Shown here: piece after piece, positions 8,668 to 18,669 of the stretch
Layout of the letters: each line of letters starts with the position of its first letter
How positions within the stretch are numbered: position 1 is the first letter of the stretch
Assembly: GCF_014356525.2 (NCBI RefSeq)
Contig: NC_052507.1
Location: 62,622,295 to 62,686,294, forward strand
Direction: 5' to 3'
Length of the DNA stretch: 64,000 bases
DNA from: Nilaparvata lugens
Lineage: Eukaryota; Arthropoda; Insecta; Hemiptera; Delphacidae
Translations under genes and position numbers: made by a program
The notes under the pieces: generated by a model
Databases searched by the model: none
Told to the model about the DNA's origin: nothing
The model's input: only the letters and a program-made list of their open reading frames with translations

Positions 8668-8990
8668 GATAGCTAGAAGAAGAAGAAGAAGAGAAGAAGA
8701 AGAAGAAGAAGAAGAAGAAGAAGAAGAAGAAGAAGAAGAAGAAGAAGAAAGAAGAAGAAGAAGAAGAAGAAGAAGAAGAAGAAGAAGAAAGAAGAAGAAG
8801 AAAGAAGAAGAAGAAGAAGAAGAAGAAGAAGAAGAAGAAGAAGAAGAAGAAGAAGAAGAAGAAGAATAAGAAGAAGAAGAAGAAGAAGAAGAAGAGAAGA
8901 AGAAGAAGAAGAAGAAGAAGAAGAAGAAGAAGAAGAAGAAGAAGAAGAAGAAGAAGAAGAAGAAGAAGAAGAAGAAGAAGAAGAAGAAGA
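8668..8990. repeat. (GAA)n microsatellite, about 320 bp
   Basis: Almost pure AGA/GAA triplets with a few one- or two-base phase breaks. It merges rightwards into an 18-bp minisatellite built from the same words. The three long minus-strand frames here are artefacts of stop-free triplet repeats. Confidence 0.97.
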
Positions 8991-9493
8991 CGCAAGAAGT
9001 TGAAGAAGACGCAAGAAGTTGAAGAAGATGCAAGAAGTTGAAGAAGACGCAAGAAGTTGAAGAAGACGCAAGAAGTTGAAGAAGACGCAAGAAGTTGAAG
9101 AAGACACAAGAAGTTGAAGAAGACGCAAGAAGTTGAAGAAGACGCAAGAAGTTGAAGAAGACACAAGAAGTTGAAAAAGATGCAAGAAGTTGAATAAGAC
9201 GCAAGAAGTTGAAGAAGACGCAAGAAGTTGAAGAAGACGCAAGAAGTTGAAGAAGATGCAAGAAGTTGAAGAAGACGCAAGAAGTTGAATAAGATGCAAG
9301 AAGTTGAATAAGACGCAAGAAGTTGAAGAAGACGCAAGAAGTTGAAGAAGACGCAAGAAGTTGAAGAAGACACAAGAAGTTGAAGAAGACGCAAGAAGTT
9401 GAAGAAGACGCAAGAAGTTGAAGAAGACGCAAGAAGTTGAAGAAGACGCAAGAAGTTGAAGAAGACGCAAGAAATTGAATAAGACGCAAGAAG
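8991..9493. repeat. 18-bp minisatellite, about 28 units
   Basis: The unit GAAGACGCAAGAAGTTGA repeats about 28 times with point variants (GATG or GACA for GACG, AATAAG for AAGAAG). The period is a multiple of three, so all three minus frames stay open for over 300 codons as Leu/Phe/Ser-rich periodic strings. There is no sign of real coding. Confidence 0.97.
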
Positions 9494-9835
9494 ATCGTGG
9501 AAATGCAAGGAGATGAAGAAGATCAAGAAGATGCACGAAGTGAGAACTAAAAAACAGGAAGAGAACAATGTAGAGAGATAATGGATCGATTAATTTACGT
9601 TCGCCAGGCCAGATGAGATTGAAGAGACGCCTAATCAAATTAACATCAGAGGATTTTGCTATTGCCGTTCTGCGATCGGTCGGCCCTATTATCCCGGAAA
9701 GGTAAAAGGGGACGAAATTTTTATTAAATAATTGAGTGTGAAGGATGTAGATGTGTATGTGTGTTTGTGAGTATGTATGCGCAAATACATCTTTGAGGCA
9801 GCTAGCAGCACATGCGCAATATACAGACTTAAGGA
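9494..9835. other. Low-copy DNA beyond the minisatellite
   Basis: The first 50 bases are degenerate satellite. After that comes unremarkable sequence with a short TGTGTATGTGTG run near 9760. Confidence 0.3.
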
Positions 9836-9947
9836 TATAGTGAGGTCCAAGTTATAATGGCAGAATCTGATTAATATTGGTGTTGCTACCCTTGTCTGTC
9901 ATTGGACCAGTGTACAGACAGTGCTATAGTGAGGTACAAGGTATTAT
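9836..9947 (+). mobile_element. Rep-B end fragments
   Basis: TATAGTGAGGTCCAAGTTAT at 9837 with TTGCTACCCTTGTCTGTCAT, then a second, shorter terminus CTATAGTGAGGTACAAGG at 9923. Both are Rep-B left ends; the remainder is missing. Confidence 0.6.
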
Positions 9948-9961
9948 CTATATAATAATAA

Positions 9962-10627
9962 CTAGCCGTCAGGCTCGCTTCGCTCGCCATATCCGTCTAG
10001 CTAGGGGGCTCCGCCCCCTGGACCCCCGACTGGATCGTCCAAGAATGAGATCAGCAGGCTCGCTTCGCACGCCTGCATTTTTCATTTGAGCATTTCTATC
10101 ATATGTTAGGACGATCCAGTCGGGGGTCCAGACTAAACGGATATGGCGAGCGAAGCGAGCCTGACGGCTTGTAATATAATATTCCCAGGAATAGCTCTCA
10201 TTGAAGTAGCAGTGCCCAATCAATTTTTCCGCGATAAATGCATTTCAATCTTCAACTTGGTGCCAACCTAACAAAGTCAACTCAACTTAATGCCAACCTG
10301 ACAAAATTATTAATTTAGTTACCAGTTAACAACTGTTTTGAAGAGGTAGTCTCTCTAGATTACAGTTCTATATTAACATATGGTATGGACATTTTTCAAT
10401 TATAATTAATAGAATAAGAATGATAAAAGACGAACATTGAACCCTTAAAAACCACCCTTAGAGTTAGAATATTGCCAAAAGATTTTTTAGTGTGCCTCTA
10501 AAGGGCCAACTGAACATACCTACCAAATTTGAACGTTTTTGGTCCGGTAGAATTTTAGTTCTGCGAGTGAGTGATTGATTGAGTCAGTCAGTCAGTCAGT
10601 GAGTGAGTGAGTGCCATTTCGCTTTCA
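9962..10627 (-). mobile_element. Hel-C: non-autonomous Helitron, copy 1
   Basis: Starts CTAGCCGTCAGGCTCGCTTC after an A (minus strand: ...CTAG before T). A GC-rich fold-back occupies the first 200 bases, followed by the GACGAACATTGAACCC and CCAAATTTGAACG blocks and a (GAGT/CAGT)n run. The 5'-TC end is replaced at GCCATTTCGCTTTC by a Hel-N copy. Confidence 0.75.
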
Positions 10628-10630
10628 GAT

Positions 10631-10985
10631 AAAGGAAAGAACTGTCTTATACATGTACGGGATAGGAAATTCACGAATGATGAATCATCACGTCTCAACT
10701 ACTGGACTGATTAACTTGAAATTTTGAATAAACATTCCTAATTTACCGAGGATGGTTATTGGCCTATTCTCAATACTCCAAGTATTCAGTTCGTCGAGTC
10801 TTTTATCAAATCCTTGCGGAGCACGGGTTTCCTGCTAGTAATATAATAAAGGAAAGAACTGGCGTATACACGTACGGGATAGGAAATTCACGAATGATGC
10901 ATCATCACGTCTCAACTACTCAACTGAATAACTTGAAATTTTGCAGAAAGATTCCTAATTTACCGAGGATGGTTATGGTCTATTC
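10631..10985 (-). mobile_element. Hel-N: two tandem partial copies
   Basis: Unit 1 (10631-10838) runs from AAAGGAAAGAACT through GTACGGGATAGGAAATTCAC to GAGCACGGGTTTCCTGCTAG followed by T. Unit 2 restarts at 10848 and fades near 10985. Head-to-tail repetition is a known Helitron habit. Confidence 0.6.
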
Positions 10986-11019
10986 CCAGAGGAATACAAA
11001 AATTTCCCTTACAAAGGCC

Positions 11020-11150
11020 CGACTGAATTTTAATCCTGATTAATTTAACCAAATCAGAGAAGACCATTCCAAAAAGATTGATCTACTGGATTTAATCAGG
11101 ATTGAAAATAACCCGGCTTTTTGCAACCGGCACTGAGTACCTGATTGAAT
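11020..11150. mobile_element. MITE-J-like fragment
   Basis: TAATCCTGATTAATTTAACC and GGATTTAATCAGGATTGAAA are inverted around AATCAGAGAAG, and the right end reads TTTTTGCAACCGGCAC, the MITE-J terminal vocabulary. Short and degraded. Confidence 0.45.
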
Positions 11151-11154
11151 GATT

Positions 11155-11455
11155 ACAAAAGTTCAACAGCTGAGTCATAATTTTGACACAGTCCCACACA
11201 CATGAACTCGCTCACTCACTTCCATCTCTCACCAACAGACGACGAAATAATTATTATTAGCTGTTTTTCCAAGGATGAATAATGATTAATTTTTTAATAT
11301 CCTTCAGCGAGTTTTCCCAGTGATGATACCTAGTGCATTCAAATCTTTATATTATAAACCTACTATGTTCTGAATTTCGTGAGAATCGTTGGAGCTGTTT
11401 TCGAGATCCGGTAAAATACTAACATATAAACATCTAAACAGAAATTGCTCATTGA
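11155..11455 (+). mobile_element. Rep-R fragment
   Basis: Matches the right half of the 60995-61704 copy: ATTATAAACCTACTATGTTC, then the GAATCGTTGGAGCTGTTTTC motif and GAGATCCG, ending AGAAATTGCTC. The other end is missing. Confidence 0.6.
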
Positions 11456-11920
11456 AAGCTTTCAATGTTTCATTTGAATCAAAGAGCTTTGGAAGAAAGC
11501 TTTGTAATTTTTTAGTAACTTCCCAATGTATGAATTTTGTAAGAAGTAAGTAATGATGAAGAAATGGAAAACAAATAGCAAAATAATAATGAACGGAGAA
11601 ATACCTCTCTCATCTTTAAAATCAAGTGGAGAGGAGGTTAGAAACAAGATGGACAGGATTGACAACAGATAACAGAGACTAAGAAGAAGAAGAAAGTAAA
11701 GTGAAGAAGAAGAAATGGAAAACAAACGGCAAAAAGAAGTTGAGGAAGACGACTCAGCGGCAGTCACCTCGACCTACTTCCTCCAATCAACGATGAGACA
11801 CTTCTTCATCATCATCATCTTCTCCTTCTTCTTCGCCTTCTTCTTCATCATCATCATCATAATCACCATCATAATTTACTACTTCACCTCCTCCTCCATG
11901 ACCATTCATCGATAATGATT
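11456..11920. other. Low-copy DNA with trinucleotide runs
   Basis: AAG-rich (about 11675-11715) and TCATCA/TTC-rich (about 11800-11870) runs. Short open frames here come from triplet repeats. Bases 11880-11923 recur at 12144-12190 on the other side of a Rep-B copy. Confidence 0.35.
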
Positions 11921-12145
11921 CTATAGTGAGGTCCACGTTATAATGAAAGTATTTGATCAACTTTGGTTTTGCTATCCTTGTCTATCATTCGACAAAGCCG
12001 GTGGTACTATCCTTTTCTTGGTCCACAACGATGCCAAGTATGTTTTTGACAGTGTAGAAATATAACTTAATTGATTAATGCAGAGAATCGGCATCGGTAT
12101 TCTCCTATCTTTATCCACTGTCATTATAACGTGGACCTCACTATA
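11921..12145 (+). mobile_element. Rep-B copy (internally deleted)
   Basis: Starts CTATAGTGAGGTCCACGT and ends ACGTGGACCTCACTATA, terminal inverted repeats of about 25 bases. Only about 225 bases long against roughly 370-425 for full copies. It is flanked by a 43-bp direct repeat (ACTTCACCTC...AATGATTCTAT). Confidence 0.85.
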
Positions 12146-12198
12146 CTTCACCTCTTCCCCCATGACCATCCATTGATAATGATTCTATGTGTTTCTGC

Positions 12199-12355
12199 AA
12201 TAGTGAGGTCCACGTTATAATGGCAGAGGAGAAAGGTAGGAGAATAGAGTTGCCGATTCTCTGCCTTGCACTACCTTCTATAGAAGATATCAACTGCTAC
12301 CTGTATATTTGATGTGATATTAACTGTCCATCCTTGTTTGAAATTAGAATTATCT
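12199..12355 (-). mobile_element. Rep-B fragment
   Basis: AATAGTGAGGTCCACGTTAT, then GAGAAAGGTAGGAGAA and GCCGATTCTCTGCCTTG. This is one end of Rep-B in inverse orientation; the second end is missing. Confidence 0.7.
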
Positions 12356-12549
12356 TTATTCTTCTTCTTCTTAGAAAGCACATACAATAGCACATACAAT
12401 AGTACATACAAAATACATACAAAGCACATTTATACAAAATTTGAAGAAGATTCCTCACATGGGCAAAGCCGGTGTGCAAGGAAAAATCATCAATTTTATA
12501 TCATTTGTCGAGGAAATATTTTTTTCAAAGATTCAATGATAAATTTACA

Positions 12550-13159
12550 CTAGTAGTTCTGTGAACAGTAGACCTCTCGCAGTATTCTCATCCACAAGTA
12601 CTTGATTGAAACTATAGACCTTATGGAAATACAGCAATAGACTGGCTTCTCCACACATCTGTGTAATCACTTGTCAGCTGATTTATGATGAATAATTCTA
12701 TAGTGTGATTTCTACTCTAATATTGGCGTATGAAGGAGGCTCCTTTTTCCTTTTATATTATCCTTGAAATGCAAAATTTCCAAAAACCTTATATATAAGT
12801 CGACGCGCAATCAAAAAAAGAACATACCTGTCAAATTTCTTGAAAATCTATTACCGCGTTTCGCCGTAAATGCGCAACATATAAACATATAAACATTTAA
12901 ACATTAAGAGAAATGCCAAACCGTCGACTTGAATCTTAGACCTCACTTCGCTCGGTCAATTATCCTTGTAATGCAAAATTACCAAAAATTCGTATATTCG
13001 TCGACGCGCAATTAAAAAAGGAACATACATGTCAAATTTCATGAAAATCTATTACTGCGTTTCGCCGTAAATGCGCAACATATAAACATTCAAACATTTA
13101 AACATTAAGAGAAATGCCAAACCGTCAACTTGAATCTTAGACCTCACTTCGCTCGGTCA
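12550..13159 (-). mobile_element. Rep-A with a duplicated head
   Basis: Minus-strand Rep-A from CTAGTAGTTCTGTGAACAGT to CACTTCGCTCGGTCA (12958). A second partial unit follows at once (TTATCCTTGTAATGCAAAAT to CACTTCGCTCGGTCA at 13159). Its tail is of the GATTACACAGATGTGTG subtype. The head-side duplication mirrors the tail duplications seen in other copies. Confidence 0.85.
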
Positions 13160-13440
13160 ATAATTGATATTATGTTAACAAATATGTTTCTACATCGTCA
13201 AAAAACCATCAAAATAACCAATCATTTTTATTCGTCAAAAGAATATACTTTTCTATGGATGAATAATAGATTTTCATGAGACTGAATACTTTGTCAATCA
13301 TATCTCTACATTGTTAGAAATGATCTGGCAACATTGCGCAGCTAGAGAAGGATAGCGCTATCTGCTTTGTGGAATGATAGACAAGGATAGCAACACCAAT
13401 GCTAATCGAATACTGCCATTATGCCATGAACCTCACTACA
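13160..13440 (-). mobile_element. Rep-B fragment
   Basis: Diverged copy ending GATAGACAAGGATAGCAACA then ATACTGCCATTATGCC and GAACCTCACTACAG. The left part is only weakly recognisable. Confidence 0.6.
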
Positions 13441-13789
13441 GTTGGAGTTCAGCGTTCGACCGGTTTTCGATCAGCTGTTGAAAAAACAGGCAATCTCTTT
13501 GATATGAAGAGTTGAAGACATGAAGAGGCGCGGAGGTTTTCAAATAGCAGCCTGTGGTTGCATCTATCATTACCTGCATCATCATTATAATAATAGATAT
13601 TCCGCCATGTACTGCTATGCTTCATTCAATTTCAAATTATTTTCAATCTCGCGTACTGATTTTTTACAAGAAGTGCAAATACTGGAAGCTTCCTGTTTTA
13701 CTTTCGTTTCTAATCCGCTATTTACTGAACGAATTGGGTTAAGGTCACTCACTCATTCATTGAGAAGACTTGCAACTTGCTACGAAGGT

Positions 13790-14140
13790 GGCATGCCAAA
13801 TGACCGACTCCCATTTGGCCGAAATTATTATTTTGTCGCAAAAGATCGAAAATTGAAGATTCCCAAATGGTAGAATTGAAACTTGTACTTTCCCAAATGG
13901 TCGAATCCCAAATGATCGAAAATTTTTAATAGTAATCCCATTTGGCCGAAAATCTCAGCTGTCGCAAAAGGTCGAAGACCTCATTTTCCCATCTGAACGA
14001 TTCTCAAACAGTCGAATCCCATTTGATAGAAAAATGTTGTAGTTTGTAGCAATTGATCGAATCTTATCGGCTAGATGAGATTCGACTATATGGGAAAGTA
14101 TACTCTTCGACCTTTTGGGATTCGGTCAGATGGGACCCCA
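13790..14140. repeat. Degenerate CCCAAATGGTCGAA repeat
   Basis: The words CCCAAATGGTCGAA, CCCATTTGGCCGAA, GTCGCAAAAGGTCGAAG and their complements recur about a dozen times at irregular 20-40-base spacing, first mainly in one orientation, then inverted near 14090-14130. An open frame at 13520-13873 runs into it. It matches no TE structure I know. Confidence 0.7.
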
Positions 14141-14202
14141 CGGCTACGTTTGTCTGTTCTTTACAATAGAATTTTTCCAACATATAATGGATTTCACTTA
14201 AT

Positions 14203-14991
14203 TGACCGAGCGAAGTGAGGTCTAAGATTCAAGTCGACGGTTTGGCATTTCTCTTAATGTTTAAATGTTTGAATGTTTATATGTTTATTTGTTTATGTTT
14301 TGCGCATTTACGGCGGAACGCGGTTATAGATTTTCATGAAATTTGACAGGTATGTTCCTTTTTACATTGCGCGTCGACGTATAAACAAGGTTTTTGAATA
14401 TTTTGATTTCAAGGATAATATAAAAGGAAAAAGGAGCCTCCTTCATACACCAATATTGGAGTATAAATCAGACTATAGAATTATTCATCATAAATCAGCT
14501 GTCTAGTGGACTATAATACTACCCGTTCAAAAACATTGAACATCTTGAAAATGTCTCTTTCCATCAACGTTGTAGGCAGTTGCAGCCAGACCCGATAACA
14601 GCGCTCACACTCACATTCCGGGACGACACGTCACGGTACGATAGGATAGAAAGCTCTATGTTTATTTAGGATTTTTTCTAGACATTTTAAATTGATAAAT
14701 TATTTATCAATTTTTGAGAAAACATAACAACAGGTCCATGTAACTTACTGAGCACGAGGTCTACTGTTCACAGAACTACTAGTATAAAAGGAAAAAGGAG
14801 CCTCCTTCATACGCCAATATTAGAGTAAAAAATCAGACTATAGAATTATTCATCATAAATCAGCTGACAAGTGATTACACAGATGTGTGGAGAAGCCAGT
14901 CTATTGCTGTATTTCCATAAGGTCTATAGTTTCAATCAGGTACTTGTGGATGAGAATACTGCGTTAGGTCTACTGTTCACAGAACTACTAG
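14203..14991 (+). mobile_element. Rep-A, full copy plus one extra tail unit
   Basis: Head TGACCGAGCGAAGTGAGGTC; body with GCGCGTCGACGTATA and GGAAAAAGGAGCCTCCTTC; tail of the GGGACGACACGTCACGG subtype ending CTACTAG at 14782. It is followed directly by a 209-bp unit (ATAAAAGGAAAAAGGAGCC to CTACTAG, 14991) of the other tail subtype. A T follows each CTAG. Confidence 0.9.
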
Positions 14992-14994
14992 TTT

Positions 14995-15589
14995 TTAGAG
15001 AACAACTCGCTTTTGATCGCCACAAAATGGGTTCTAAAACCTACCACTAATTCAGCAGGCAAGAATTGCAGGCAAGCTATGAGCGCATCGTTGACCCCTT
15101 GTCCCCTGAGACGGGGAGAGGTCTAGTCACCCCCCTCACCCCCGGTATTAGCCAAACGGTTGACTCCCCTCTTACTGACCCTAGTCATTTGGAAGGGGCG
15201 GGTTTAGTCCCCCCTGACAACCGGTGTTAGCCAATCGTGAATACCGTAATTGGATAATTGCCAGCTGGACAGGACACAACTTCAATTGCCGCACATTCAG
15301 AGCCGGATAAGTAAGCTTATAATTATTGTCCTTCCAACTATTACGGGACTAGTTTACCATTAACCCCCCCACAACCCAAAAACTAATTACCGACACTAAA
15401 CTACTGCTCATACTGTAATTGCTTCGCTAAATACTATTCTATTCTATTCTATTTACTACAAATAATATTCTACAATTAAGTTTGTTTTTCGCTACTTCTT
15501 TATAATTACTTCAACACGGCTTATATTCAACACGTTAATATTCCCAATTATAGTTATAATAATCTGCAAGAATTAAACTATTTCGGACT
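14995..15589. other. Low-copy DNA
   Basis: Contains a C-rich patch (15100-15220) in which AGTCACCCCCCTCACCCCCG and TTAGTCCCCCCTGACAACCG are an imperfect direct duplication with GTATTAGCCAAACGG and GTGTTAGCCAATCG. Otherwise AT-rich and unremarkable. Confidence 0.35.
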
Positions 15590-15712
15590 ATGTGTAACCT
15601 TATCTAAGTTTGGTAGAGGAATAGCACAAGTTTACCTTATTTTTTCTCTCCCTATCATTTCTGATGATGTAATGATGTACTTATTGTATGAATCAATAAA
15701 GAATAGAGAAAT
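15590..15712 (+). mobile_element. LINE-Y 3' end
   Basis: TTTCGGACTATGTGTAACCT, AGAGGAATAGCACAAG, TTTTCTCTCCCTATCATTTC and a final AATCAATAAAGAA. The same 3' UTR appears inverted at 20998-21100 and 53128-53250. The AATAAA-type signal at the end fits a non-LTR retrotransposon tail; no coding part is visible. Confidence 0.6.
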
Positions 15713-15729
15713 AAATCCTCAAGCACATA

Positions 15730-15960
15730 TAGGTTTATATTGGTGGGATGAGAGAGTGAGAGTGGATGAGGGAGAGAGAGTGTGAGAGAGGGAATCACTG
15801 AGAGTGAAAAGTACAGGTGCATCGTTCAAGATATTAGCTCAATACACCACAAAAGAGAGAGAGAGCGCGAGAAAGAGTTAGAAATAGAGAGAGTGAGTGT
15901 GAGTGAGAGAGGGCATCAGTGAGAGTGAAAAGTACAGATGCATCGTTCAAGCGCAAGAAA
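15730..15960. repeat. GA-rich tract with a 120-bp duplication
   Basis: GAGAGAGGGAATCACTGAGA... (15785-15831) recurs as GAGAGAGGGCATCAGTGAGA... (15905-15951), each followed by GTGAAAAGTACAGRTGCATC. GAGA runs lie between. Confidence 0.7.
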
Positions 15961-16649
15961 TGATGCGTAAAAATGGCGTCGATCGGAGTACATCTCCTGT
16001 CCATTGTTTGACGACCAAGACGCTCATTTTACGCTTCTTTGCCTGTTATTAATCGAACGTGAGGATTTTCCGAAATTGGAGAGTTTTCCGGCCTGTGGAA
16101 AAATCGGATTCGATTCTCAGTGAAAGCAAGGAGACAACATTGATTGCAATACTGCAAAACCGATCCAGCTTTTAGAGAGACTTTGTTCTCTAAGGAGAAG
16201 AATCAAGAAGAAGAAGGTTTATTTATCAATATCTATAGAATTGCCGATTGATCGGCTTCATTTCAGCTCAGGTTAATTTGAAGATTTGAATATCCATAAA
16301 ATTGCCGATTGATCAGCTCAGATTTGAATGGAACACTTTGAGAGCTCCAGCTTCAAGCGATGTGGAATATTTTGGAGGATTGACCTACCCACTGAAATTG
16401 GCAAAGAAGAAGAAAAGGTAGAAAAAAGAAGAAGAAGAAGAAGAAGAAGAAGAGAAGGAGGAGGAGGAGGAGAAGAAGGAGAAGAAGGATATGATGATTT
16501 AATAATTCTCAACTATGTCAGGTCTTCAGTTCTTCGGTCTATATTTGCAGAAGTCCTTAGTTCTATTTATATGGCTTTTATTGGACATTTTGAATAATAT
16601 TATTATACAGTCATGATATCTCAGCAGTTGATTAGATTTCAATCTATAT
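15961..16649. other. Low-copy DNA with AAG run
   Basis: The block TTGCCGATTGATCRGCT repeats near 16243 and 16302. An AAG/GGA triplet run at about 16425-16490 creates short open frames on both strands. No gene recognised. Confidence 0.3.
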
Positions 16650-16797
16650 ATGTATAAAAATGTCTGTCTGTGTGTTAGTTTGTTTGTTCCCTTTAGACTC
16701 AAAAACTACTTGACAGAACGGCATGAAACTTTGGGGATATGTTGTGTGAATATTGGATATGGTTTCTGACCAGAAATTTCGATAGGAGGGCAAATAA
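16650..16797 (+). mobile_element. Helitron-like 5' fragment
   Basis: TCTATATATGTATAAAAATG after an A, followed by TCTGTCTGTGTGTTAG and AAAAACTACTTGACAGAACG. It resembles the 5'-TC start of Hel-C but is a different family. It is cut off by the Rep-A head at 16799. Confidence 0.45.
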
Positions 16798-16798
16798 T

Positions 16799-17043
16799 TG
16801 ACCGAGCGAAGTGAGGTCTAAGATTCAAGTCGACGGCTTGGCATTTCTCTTAATGTTTCAATGTTTATATATTTATATGTTGCGCGGTTACAGCGAAATG
16901 CGGTAATAGATTTTCATGAAATTTGACAGGTATGTTCCTTTTTTAATTGCGCGTCGACGTATATACAAGGTTTTTGTAAATTTTGCATTTCAAGGATAAT
17001 ATAAAAGGAAAAAGTAGCCTCCTTCATACGCCAATATTAGAGT
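16799..17043 (+). mobile_element. Rep-A head fragment
   Basis: From TGACCGAGCGAAGTGAGGTC to CAATATTAGAGTAAAAAT, where Rep-E starts. The Rep-A tail is missing. Confidence 0.85.
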
Positions 17044-17773
17044 AAAAATCTGGTGTGGCGCACTCACACAACTTTCCTTGCCGTTATGAGAATTGATGAC
17101 TTGACGCTAGTGTTCTCGCGCATCTCAAGTCTACTATTCTAAGATCAGAGCCCGCCGGTGCCAGTACTATAACGCTGGAGACACACGAGGTCTGCTATCT
17201 CTGCATAGTGAGTGATTTAATAGAATCAACAGATGCCAACAGTTTGCAATTTAATAATCTTATTTTCTCGAACTTGGAGCTTATTTCCATTTTAGGTGAA
17301 AATGTTACTTAACATTAATTGTAGAGATTTTCATGCTCATTCCTTTCCATTTGGAATTTTTGTTTAAATTATATCTGAAGACTAATAATTGAGAATCTAA
17401 AATCAAACTTTGCATAGATGGGGCGAAGATCCTGAAATTTCTACAGTTATGGGACTTGTGACAGTTTATAGGGCTTTTCTATGAATATTTTAGGTATGAT
17501 TTTGATCAAAATCGTTGGAGCCGTTTTGGAGAAAATCGCGAAAAACCCTGTTTTTGACGCCATTTTAGCCGCCATCTTGAATTGCATTAGATCGAAATTG
17601 TTCGTGTCGGATCCTTATATTGTAAGGACCTTAAGTTCCAAATTTCAAGTCATTCCATTAATTGGGAAATGAGATATAGACGCACAATCACTCATACACA
17701 CACACACACACATACATACACTTTTTTTGGAAAGCAATACTTTCCTTACCTATGGTAGTAGGGCAAGGAAAGT
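17044..17773 (+). mobile_element. Rep-E copy 1
   Basis: Starts AAAATCTGGTGTGGCGCACT, with ACTTTCCTTGCC 25 bases in, and ends GGGCAAGGAAAGT, giving a 12-bp inverted pair. It holds a short CA run and the AAATCGTTGGAGCCGTTTT motif. A 63-codon frame (17481-17672) is not kept in other copies. Class unknown. Confidence 0.8.
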
Positions 17774-18130
17774 AAAAAGCAATGAATGAGGAATATAATG
17801 CAGGAATCCTAGAAATGTGATAATGCCTAGATATAGTGGAATCATTGAATTTAGAAATTGAACATAACTGCCGACTTTTTTCGAAAAGTTTTGAGAAATC
17901 CCATGTGATAAATATTACGTCTTTCTATTGTTCGTCGAAACAGGATAAGCTTGATCCTTGATCCCTGGAAGGATACGCAAGTGGATATGGTAATCTAGAC
18001 AAAATCTAGAAAATCTTATGGTAATCACCTCAGAATCCACCAAAGTATCAGAGTTTTTCCAGTCCAGTGAAGCTGGTACTTCAACATAACATCCTAGAAA
18101 AACTATAACAATAATCCTAGTAGCCTACTA
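17774..18130. other. Low-copy DNA
   Basis: Nothing recognised beyond AT-rich sequence. Confidence 0.3.
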
Positions 18131-18181
18131 TAGTGTGTTCCACTATATAATGGCAGTGGTATTGCTATCCTTGTCTATCAT

Positions 18182-18669
18182 ATGTTTAAATGTTTATATG
18201 TTGGGCATTTACGGCGAAACGCGGTAATAGATTCGCATGCAATTTGACAGGTATGTTCCTTTTTAAATTGCGCGTCAACGTATATACAAGGTTTTCGGAA
18301 ATTTTGCATTTCAAGGATAATATAGAAGGAAAAAGGAGCATCCTTCATACGCCAATATTAGAGTAGAAATCAGACTATGGAATTATACATCATAAATCAG
18401 CTGTTTAGTGAACTATAATACTACCCGTTCAAAAACATCAAACATCTTGAAACGTTGTAGACAGTTGCAGCCAGACCTGATAACAGCGCTCACACTCACA
18501 TTCCGGGACGACACGTCACGGTACGATATAGGACAGAAAGCTCTATGTTTATTTAGGTTTTTTTCTAGACATTTTGAATTAATAAATTATTTAATTATTT
18601 TTGAGAAAACATAACAACAGGTCAATGTAACTTACTGACCGCGAGGTCCACTGTTCATAGAACTACTAG
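18182..18669 (+). mobile_element. Rep-A, 5'-truncated, with 8-bp target duplication
   Basis: Starts inside the head at ATGTTTAAATGTTTATATG and ends CTACTAG. TCTATCAT is present on both sides (18174-18181 and 18670-18677), and the interrupted Rep-B resumes right after. Truncation at one end with a target duplication looks like target-primed reverse transcription, in conflict with full-length Rep-A copies, which show no such duplication. Confidence 0.85.

Noticed and set aside
8557..9638. Three overlapping minus-strand frames of 310-324 codons
   Set aside because: They are Leu/Phe/Ser homopolymers and an 18-codon-phase periodic string from GAA and 18-bp repeats; stop-free triplet repeats explain them.
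14203..14991. Canonical Helitron classification for Rep-A
   Set aside because: The CTAG/T end fits, but the other end is TGACCG after T rather than TC after A, and one copy has an 8-bp duplication.
16328..16597. 89-codon frame with a poly-Arg/Glu stretch
   Set aside because: It is driven by an AAG/GGA run; no conserved flank and open on the opposite strand too.
17481..17672. 63-codon frame in Rep-E
   Set aside because: It is not preserved in the other Rep-E copies, which carry stops or shifts in the same segment.
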